NCBI GenBank assembly: GCA_001552895.1
Contig: KQ959643.1
Span: 1-40,880, forward strand
Origin: Tissierellia bacterium KA00581
GTDB lineage: Bacteria > Bacillota > Clostridia > Tissierellales > Peptoniphilaceae
Length of the DNA stretch: 40,880 nucleotides
Direction of reading: 5' to 3'
Shown: positions 35,734-40,880 of the stretch, piece after piece
Layout of the letters: each line of letters starts with the position of its first letter
How positions within the stretch are numbered: the stretch's first letter is position 1
The notes under the pieces: model-generated
Database searches by the model: none
What the model was told of the DNA's origin: nothing
What the model saw: only the letters and a program-made list of their open reading frames with translations
Translations under genes and position numbers: made by a program

Positions 35734-35994
35734 ATGGTAGAAAAAAACGTTGTAATAAAAAATGAAACTGGATTACATGCAAGACCTGCTGCATCCTTAG
35801 TTCAATTTGTAAAAAAATTCGATGAAAGCATTGAAATTATCATGGATAATAAAGTTGCTGATGCTAAAAGTATTTTTAATGTTATGAGCCTTGGTATTTC
35901 AAAAGGTACAGAAATTACCGTTAGAGTTGATGGCGAAAATGAAGAAAAAATTTTAGATGAAGTTGTAAACTTTATCAATAATTTGTCTGATTAA
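35734..35994 (+). CDS. ptsH: Phosphocarrier protein HPr
   Basis: HPr (86 aa) relays phosphate from Enzyme I to sugar-specific EII proteins. The phosphorylated His15 is in TGLHARPAA. Ser46 in AKSIFNVMSLGI is the regulatory site for HPr kinase, which suggests CcpA-type control exists in this organism. ATG after TAGGAGG. A terminator separates it from ptsI, so HPr can be made in excess over Enzyme I. Confidence 0.96.
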   Translation: MVEKNVVIKNETGLHARPAASLVQFVKKFDESIEIIMDNKVADAKSIFNVMSLGISKGTEITVRVDGENEEKILDEVVNFINNLSD

Positions 35995-36001
35995 TTATAT
36001 T

Positions 36002-36029
36002 AAAGCTTCTCTTTTTGAGAGGCTTTTTG
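36002..36029 (+). terminator. Terminator between ptsH and ptsI
   Basis: AAAGCTTCTC (36002-36011) pairs with GAGAGGCTTT (36017-36026), one G-U, loop TTTTT, then more T. Partial read-through would give less ptsI than ptsH transcript. No separate ptsI promoter is obvious in the 24 bp that remain. Confidence 0.75.
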
Positions 36030-36052
36030 TATTTTTATCTTTTGGAGGATTT

Positions 36053-37720
36053 ATGTTAGAATTAAATGCTATTTCTATTTCAAATGGAGTTGTTTTTGGT
36101 AGAATTATTCCTTTGATATATGAAAAAACGGATGAAAAACAATTTATTTTAGATTCAGAAAAAGAAAGAGAAATTTTAAAATTTAATAATTTATTAGATT
36201 TTTATAGAAATGAAAAGTTTGACGACTCTAACTTGATATCACAAAAAGAATTACAATTTTTAAATCTTCATAAAGAACTTGTTTTTGATCCTTTTTTGAA
36301 AGACTCTATAATATCTAAAATAAATAATGAAAATAAATCATTACAAAAATCAATTGATGAAACTTTTTGTTATATTTGTTCTAAGTTAAATGAACTTGAA
36401 TCAGAATATATGAAAGATAGAATTTATGATTACCTTTGTATTCATGAAGAATTTTTACAAAAACTTAAAAATGAAGAACAAGAGATTTTTTTTGATGATA
36501 AGTTTATTTTAGTTTGTGAAAATATATCCGTTAAAGTTATAAATAAATATAAAAATTCTTTAATTGGAATTATTTCTACAAAAGGAGGAAAAACTTCTCA
36601 CGCTTCTTTGTATTGTAAGAATATGTCTATCCCATATTTAATTTGTGATGTTTTGGATATTCGTAGCTTAAAAAAAGGTGTAAATTGTATTTTAGATTCT
36701 AAACTTAATAAAGTTATAATAGATCCTAAATTAGATATTATTAAAGATTATAAAAATCATATTAATAATAATTTAACTGAATATTTAGATATTAATATTG
36801 CTAAAACTAAAAATAACAAGTCTATAAAAGTTTTAAGTAATATCTCAAATATTGATGAATTTTTAATTTCTTTAAATAAAGGAACAGATGGAATTGGACT
36901 TTTTAGAACAGAATTTTTATATATGCAAGATTTTTATCCAACTGAAGAATATCAATTTAATTTATTTAAAAGTATTGCAAAAAAAACAAAAAAATCTATA
37001 ACAATTAGGACTTTTGATATTGGAGCAGATAAAAAGTCTAAATATTTTGTATTAGATGATGAAAAAAATCCCGTTTTAGGTATTCGTGGATTTAGAGTAT
37101 ATAAAGAATTTTATAACGAATTTAGAAGTCATCTTCGAGCTATTTTAAGAGCATCAGCTTTTGGAAATTTGAAAATTATGATTCCTATGATTACAAGTTT
37201 TGATGAAATTTTGTGGATAAAAAATGAAATTTCTAAAATTAAAGATGAACTTAAAGAAGATAAAATTGATTTTGATGAAAATATCAAGTTTGGAATTATG
37301 ATTGAAACGCCAGCTTGTGTTTTTATGATTGATATTTTTATTAAAGAAGTTGATTTTGTTAGCATCGGTACAAATGATTTAGCTCAATATACACTTTGTT
37401 CTGATAGAGAAAATTCAAAAACACAAAATATGTACGATTCATTTGACCCGTCAATTATTCGTGCTATAAGTAAAGTTTGTAATATTAGCCATAGAGAAAA
37501 TAAAAAAGTTTGCCTTTGCGGAAATTTTGCAAGCGAACTTGATGCAACAAGCCTTTTAATATTACTTGGAATTGATGAGTTCAGCGTTACTAACGATGTT
37601 ATCCAAAGTGTAAAAAGAAAAATAAGACTTTTTGATACAAATAGATATACAGACTTTTATGAAAATATAAATAAATTTAAAACAAAAAGAGATATCTTAA
37701 ATTACTTTGATAACAAATAA
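36053..37720 (+). CDS. ptsI: PTS Enzyme I (phosphoenolpyruvate-protein phosphotransferase)
   Basis: Enzyme I (555 aa) takes phosphate from PEP and passes it to HPr. The active-site His183 (GKTSHAS), GIGLFRTEFLYM, GIMIETP, GTNDLAQYTL and catalytic Cys489 (CLCGNFAS) are intact, so it should be active. It is somewhat shorter than the usual 570-575 aa, and its N-terminal HPr-binding part is divergent and Asn/Lys-rich. TTTGGAGGA precedes the ATG. No EII gene is in the window. Confidence 0.94.
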   Translation: MLELNAISISNGVVFGRIIPLIYEKTDEKQFILDSEKEREILKFNNLLDFYRNEKFDDSNLISQKELQFLNLHKELVFDPFLKDSIISKINNENKSLQKSIDETFCYICSKLNELESEYMKDRIYDYLCIHEEFLQKLKNEEQEIFFDDKFILVCENISVKVINKYKNSLIGIISTKGGKTSHASLYCKNMSIPYLICDVLDIRSLKKGVNCILDSKLNKVIIDPKLDIIKDYKNHINNNLTEYLDINIAKTKNNKSIKVLSNISNIDEFLISLNKGTDGIGLFRTEFLYMQDFYPTEEYQFNLFKSIAKKTKKSITIRTFDIGADKKSKYFVLDDEKNPVLGIRGFRVYKEFYNEFRSHLRAILRASAFGNLKIMIPMITSFDEILWIKNEISKIKDELKEDKIDFDENIKFGIMIETPACVFMIDIFIKEVDFVSIGTNDLAQYTLCSDRENSKTQNMYDSFDPSIIRAISKVCNISHRENKKVCLCGNFASELDATSLLILLGIDEFSVTNDVIQSVKRKIRLFDTNRYTDFYENINKFKTKRDILNYFDNK

Positions 37721-37752
37721 AAAGTATATTTTTATAAAAAATTTATCAAAAA

Positions 37753-37827
37753 GAAAATTTAATTATACGATTATTTACATTTTGATAACTTTAAATTTTG
37801 GTAAATAATACGTGAAATTAAATTTTC
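37753..37827. repeat. Long imperfect inverted repeat downstream of ptsI
   Basis: Arms 37753-37778 and 37801-37827 are complementary at 24 positions, with one bulge and two mismatches, around a 22-nt loop. This is much longer than the terminators here, and a separate terminator follows at 37873. No target duplication or transposase is visible. It could be a miniature element remnant, an RNA-processing stem or a regulator site. Confidence 0.6.
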
Positions 37828-37872
37828 CCTTAATAACTTTTTAGATGTTAATTTAATTATAATTTTGAGAAT

Positions 37873-37900
37873 AAAAGGACTAGATTTATAGTTCTTTTTA
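37873..37900 (+). terminator. Terminator upstream of the HAD gene
   Basis: AAAAGGACTA (37873-37882) pairs with TAGTTCTTTT (37889-37898), one G-U, loop GATTTA, then a T-rich tail. It probably ends ptsI transcription. Confidence 0.75.
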
Positions 37901-37930
37901 TTTATTTATGTTTTAAAACTTTAAAAAAAG

Positions 37931-37939
37931 TGATATAAT
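37931..37939 (+). promoter_or_regulatory. Extended -10 promoter of the HAD gene
   Basis: TGA-TATAAT about 40 nt before the ATG; the -35 region (TTTTAA) is weak. Confidence 0.5.
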
Positions 37940-37980
37940 AAAATGAAAACAAAATAGTTATTTAAAATTTGGAGGTAGTT

Positions 37981-38715
37981 ATGATTTTTTTTGATTTAGA
38001 TGATACAATACTTGATACATTCAAGATAAATATTGAAATTTTTGAAAGAGTAAGAAAAAATTTAAATTTAGATATAGAAAAAGATGAATTTAGACAAACT
38101 GTAAGAGCTTCTTTTAGAAAAAGAATGATAGAAAATTTTGATTTTGAATATGATGAAAGAATAGGTATAGATCCATTAGACTACCTATTTTTAACAAAAG
38201 AGTATGAAAAAGAAAATATGAATAAATTTAAAGATAAAGTATATAACGATGTTAAAGAAATTTTACAAGGTACATCTAAAGAAGATTTTTATCAAGCTTT
38301 TTTTGAAAGAAGATTTGATTATACAACAGCTATTTCTGGAATGAGAGAATTAATTGAACAGTTAAAAAAAGAAGGATTTAAACTTGGCATTATAACTGAT
38401 GGATTAAGCGAAGTTCAACATGGAAAAGTTGATAGTTTAAAAATGAAAAATCTTTTTGATTTTGTATTTGCTTCTGCAGATTGTGGCTATGGAAAGCCTA
38501 ATCCTAAGTTTTTTAGATATGCTATTGAAAAAAGCAAATGTAAAGTAGAAGAAAGCATTATGATAGGAAATAATATTAATTCAGATGTTTTTGGAGCTTT
38601 AGCAGTGGGTTTAAATGCTATATATTTTGGAGAAAAGCCTTTTAATTATAAAGTAAATGTTGCAAAAGATGCTATTGAAATAAGAGAAAAAATTAAAAAA
38701 ATTTTAAAAAAATAA
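37981..38715 (+). CDS. HAD-family hydrolase (YjjG/YfnB-like)
   Basis: Soluble phosphatase-like protein of 244 aa, similar in layout to the YjjG/YfnB nucleotidase group. Motif I is DLDDT (Asp5, Asp7), motif II lies in GIITDG, the motif III lysine is in GKPNPKFF, and a helical cap occupies about 15-95. Motif IV reads GNNINSD, with Asn197 where the family usually has a metal-binding Asp; Asp202 remains. The start is ATG 37981, with GGAGG at 37971-37975; an in-frame TTG at 37969 overlaps that site. The substrate is unknown. Confidence 0.85.
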   Translation: MIFFDLDDTILDTFKINIEIFERVRKNLNLDIEKDEFRQTVRASFRKRMIENFDFEYDERIGIDPLDYLFLTKEYEKENMNKFKDKVYNDVKEILQGTSKEDFYQAFFERRFDYTTAISGMRELIEQLKKEGFKLGIITDGLSEVQHGKVDSLKMKNLFDFVFASADCGYGKPNPKFFRYAIEKSKCKVEESIMIGNNINSDVFGALAVGLNAIYFGEKPFNYKVNVAKDAIEIREKIKKILKK

Positions 38716-38829
38716 AAAAAAGTTATTTAAAATATATTTTAGTTTAAAAAATATAACTAAATTTTATGGCAATATAAAAATTTAATTATAATTTTATGTT
38801 CCTTTTTTATATTTTTTATAAAAAATAAC

Positions 38830-38862
38830 TTGACATTGTATATATATATATATATATATAAT
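38830..38862 (+). promoter_or_regulatory. Promoter of the secreted-protein pair with TA-repeat spacer
   Basis: A perfect -35 TTGACA (38830-38835) and a perfect -10 TATAAT (38857-38862) are 21 bp apart, and nearly all of the spacer is an uninterrupted TA repeat. Removing two repeat units would give the optimal 17 bp. A 4-of-6 -10 (TATATA) inside the tract could give weak transcription at the present length. Confidence 0.75.
38839..38860. repeat. (TA)11 microsatellite in the promoter spacer
   Basis: Eleven perfect TA units, the last two forming part of the -10 hexamer. Dinucleotide tracts of this kind change length by slipped-strand mispairing; the H. influenzae hif fimbrial promoter uses (TA)n in the same position as an expression switch. 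Confidence 0.9.
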
Positions 38863-38894
38863 AGTTTTATAAAAATAATTATAAGGAGGGTTAA

Positions 38895-39581
38895 ATGAAA
38901 CGTTTTAAAAATTTAACAGCTATTTTATTAGCATTTGTTATGGTTTTTTTAGTAGGGTTTTCTTTTGATAAAAAATCTTATGCAAAAGAAGAGCTTAAAA
39001 TTGCACAGTATATTACTAATAAAAAACTAGAAATGAAAGAAGAAAACGGTAAAGTTTTCTATAAAGGAATATTTGAAGGAAAAATTCCTTTGGCAAAAGT
39101 TATTGAATCTTATTCTAATCTTATGGTTATGGCAAAAGATAAAAATGGTTATCCTCATGGAAAAGATGGAAAAAACCAAATTGCCTATATTGATTATAAT
39201 CTTAAGTTTCCAAATGGAATAAAAGTAGATAAGATTACAACTGTTTCAAACTCTAATATGATACCACAAAGTACTATTACAAAAGAACTAAAAAACAACA
39301 ATATTAACTTTAAATTTAGATTAACTGACCAAAACTGGAAAGGTGTTTATGAAGCATTTTTAGAAGATATGAAAGATGTTTCTAAACATACAGTTGATGT
39401 AACAGTTGAATATTCATTTGAAGGAACTAAAGCAGATTTTGAAAAAATAAAGTATGAAAAAATAAAAGGACAAGGCGACTTTAGTTTTTATCCTTATGGA
39501 TGGGCTGCTGCAAGTAAAATGGAAGTATTTTTACAAGTTTATAAAATAGATAGTTTAAATATAAATATTTGTGAAAATTAA
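38895..39581 (+). CDS. Secreted protein, paralogue of the N-terminal module of the next gene
   Basis: Exported protein of 228 aa with no family I recognise. The signal peptide runs about 1-30 (Lys/Arg start, hydrophobic 8-23, SYA-KEE end). Residues about 55-215 resemble the non-repeat part of the downstream SHIRT protein. VFYKGIFEGKIPLAKVIE matches LKFKGTLDVTPIKNKLEE, and RLTDQNWKGVYEAFLEDMKD matches QLKDQDIQGTYDKFTKMDD. It ends where the repeats begin in its neighbour and has no LPxTG or membrane anchor, so it may be released or held by its partner. AAGGAGGG precedes the ATG. It lies behind the TA-repeat promoter. Confidence 0.75.
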   Translation: MKRFKNLTAILLAFVMVFLVGFSFDKKSYAKEELKIAQYITNKKLEMKEENGKVFYKGIFEGKIPLAKVIESYSNLMVMAKDKNGYPHGKDGKNQIAYIDYNLKFPNGIKVDKITTVSNSNMIPQSTITKELKNNNINFKFRLTDQNWKGVYEAFLEDMKDVSKHTVDVTVEYSFEGTKADFEKIKYEKIKGQGDFSFYPYGWAAASKMEVFLQVYKIDSLNINICEN

Positions 39582-39598
39582 TTTAAAAGGAGGATATT

Positions 39599-40880
39599 AT
39601 GAAAATTAAGAAAAGAGTATTGTCATCGCTACTTTGTGCGTGTTTAATATCTCCAGCTATTTTTTCAAATGTAAATGCACAAGAAAATCAATGTCCAGAT
39701 TTTTCTACAATGAATCCAGATGCTACATTTAATCTTAAAGGAGATATTTTAGTTAATCAAGATACAGAACATGATAAATTATATCTTGCTAAAAAGAAAG
39801 AAATCTTGAAATTTAAAGGAACATTAGATGTAACTCCTATAAAAAACAAATTAGAAGAAGTAAAAGAAATGGTGCTTCCGAATTCAAAAGCTATAACGGA
39901 ACTTAAAAATCAACTTAAAAGTAAAGAAGAAAATTTATCAAAATTAAAAGAACAGCTAAAGAACACAGATAAAAAATCAGAAAATTACAAAAAATTAGAA
40001 GAACAAGTAACAAGCCTTAACGCAGAAATCGAAGGAATCAAAACACAATTAAAAGCAGTTGATGAATTTATGCAAAATATTAATGTATCTTGTTTAACAT
40101 TTTCAATGACTGCTAAATTTACACTTCCAGAAGGTGTTAAGTTTAAAGATGAAAAACCTACTGCAAAACTAGAAGGAAATAGTAAATTTGAAGTTAAATC
40201 TACTACATTAAATGGAAAAACAGTTACTGTTGTTATGCAACTTAAAGATCAAGATATTCAAGGAACTTACGATAAATTTACAAAAATGGACGATGCAGTA
40301 AAAAATTGTGAAGATACTCTTGTTTTATCTTTATCAGATGCGGAATTTGAAGATTCTGTAAAAAATGGAAATCATAACGGAGAAAGTCTTGTAGCAAACG
40401 GTGATGTTGTAGGAAATTTTTCGGCTAAAGCTACAATAATATCAGGAAATAGTGCTAACTTTAAATTTGTTATGAAATCTGAACAATCAGATACTGGTAA
40501 AGATTTTGCATTAAAAAATGATACAAATAACAAAAATATTCAATTAACACTTACTATTCCATATGATGTAAAATATGAATTCGAATCTGAAACTAATGGA
40601 AAAGACCTACCACAAGATGTAAAAGATAAATTACCAAAGCCTTACGAAGTTGAAAAAGGAAAAACTGCAACAGTAGATGAAAAAGGAACTGAAAAAGTTA
40701 CATTTGATAATGTAGAATTAGCTGATGGAAGATGGATATTTAATAACTGGGATAAAACAAAAGTTGAAAATGTAAGTAGTGATGTCATATTTAAAGGATT
40801 TTGGAAGTTTGAAAAAGTTTATAAAGTAAACTATGAATTCAAATCAAATACTTCAGATAAAGAATTACCACAAGAAGTTA
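39599..40880 (+). CDS. SHIRT-repeat surface protein, 3' end outside the window
   Basis: Partial gene with 427 codons visible and no stop. The signal peptide ends at VNA-QEN (about residue 27). A module shared with the preceding protein spans about 65-320. It is interrupted by a predicted coiled coil (about 100-155, rich in Lys, Glu and Leu heptads). Residues 322-407 form a SHIRT-like domain (YDVKYEFES, KDLPQDV, then WIFNNWDKTKVENV and GFWKFEK), and a second begins at 408 (YKVNYEFKS, KELPQEV). SHIRT repeats form stiff stalks that project adhesins from Gram-positive cells. A sortase signal is expected beyond the window. It is 17 bp downstream of the paralogue, with AAAAGGAGG before the ATG. Confidence 0.8.
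   Translation, partial: MKIKKRVLSSLLCACLISPAIFSNVNAQENQCPDFSTMNPDATFNLKGDILVNQDTEHDKLYLAKKKEILKFKGTLDVTPIKNKLEEVKEMVLPNSKAITELKNQLKSKEENLSKLKEQLKNTDKKSENYKKLEEQVTSLNAEIEGIKTQLKAVDEFMQNINVSCLTFSMTAKFTLPEGVKFKDEKPTAKLEGNSKFEVKSTTLNGKTVTVVMQLKDQDIQGTYDKFTKMDDAVKNCEDTLVLSLSDAEFEDSVKNGNHNGESLVANGDVVGNFSAKATIISGNSANFKFVMKSEQSDTGKDFALKNDTNNKNIQLTLTIPYDVKYEFESETNGKDLPQDVKDKLPKPYEVEKGKTATVDEKGTEKVTFDNVELADGRWIFNNWDKTKVENVSSDVIFKGFWKFEKVYKVNYEFKSNTSDKELPQEV
40562..40880 (+). repeat. Start of the SHIRT repeat array
   Basis: One full unit (40562-40819, about 86 codons) and the beginning of a second. Both start Y-x-V-x-Y-E-F and share LPQ-(D/E)-V at the same offset. The array runs off the window. Confidence 0.7.

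Noticed and set aside
38716-38829. Possible small gene or RNA between the HAD gene and the TA-repeat promoter
   Set aside because: Only A/T-rich sequence without start, ribosome site or stable structure.
38895-39581. Reading the 228-aa secreted protein as a pseudogene fragment of the SHIRT gene
   Set aside because: It has its own signal peptide, ribosome site and intact frame, and ends at a domain boundary, so a stand-alone paralogue is more likely.
1-40880. Insertion sequences, prophage, CRISPR or integrative element
   Set aside because: No transposase, integrase, phage or Cas gene and no regularly spaced repeats were seen; the only candidate mobile relic is the inverted repeat at 37753-37827.

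Overview
The window is AT-rich chromosomal DNA from a low-GC Gram-positive anaerobe. Strong AAGGAGG ribosome sites, frequent TTG/GTG starts, an energy-coupling-factor (ECF) transporter core, FtsEX with a PcsB-type hydrolase, a Firmicutes-type S10-spc-alpha ribosomal cluster, and SHIRT-type surface protein repeats all point to Bacillota. Gene content and A+T bias suggest the Tissierellia, Gram-positive anaerobic cocci of the Parvimonas/Peptoniphilus kind. This placement is inference from content, not a database match.

Layout. (1) 64-3972, minus strand: a zinc alcohol dehydrogenase with its own consensus promoter, then the ECF core ecfA1-ecfA2-ecfT. (2) 4389-6970: a 2-hydroxycarboxylate transporter followed by malic enzyme. 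(3) 7166-9733: a Cu+ P-type ATPase with metal-binding domains at both ends; the C-terminal one has its own ribosome site and ATG. (4) 9889-13871: ftsE-ftsX-PcsB-like hydrolase-ctpA, a division/wall-remodelling operon. (5) 14010-15979, minus strand: a radical SAM protein and an MreB-family actin. (6) 16270-18155: an OmpR-type two-component system. (7) 18290-32585: the S10-spc-alpha cluster, behind a consensus promoter and a structured leader that looks like an attenuator. It runs rpsJ to rplQ and includes secY, adk, a KOW protein, infA and rpmJ, but lacks map and rpsD. (8) 32708-35620: fumC-aspA. (9) 35665-37900: ptsH and ptsI with a terminator between them. (10) 37981-38715: a HAD hydrolase. 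(11) 38830 to the window end: two secreted proteins, the second carrying SHIRT repeats that continue past the window.

How the genes fit together. Aspartase, fumarase and malic enzyme together could turn aspartate into pyruvate through fumarate and malate, with the transporter importing malate or a related acid. FtsEX would gate the coiled-coil M23 hydrolase, and CtpA may process exported proteins. The ribosomal block is one long co-directional unit.

Most notable signals. The promoter of the secreted-protein pair has an uninterrupted (TA)11 tract between perfect -35 and -10 hexamers, the architecture of a slipped-strand phase switch. The two secreted proteins share an N-terminal module I do not recognise. 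The copper ATPase appears to contain an in-frame CopZ-like chaperone gene. The S10 leader has mutually exclusive helices around an intrinsic terminator. I see no tRNA, rRNA, CRISPR array or insertion sequence.
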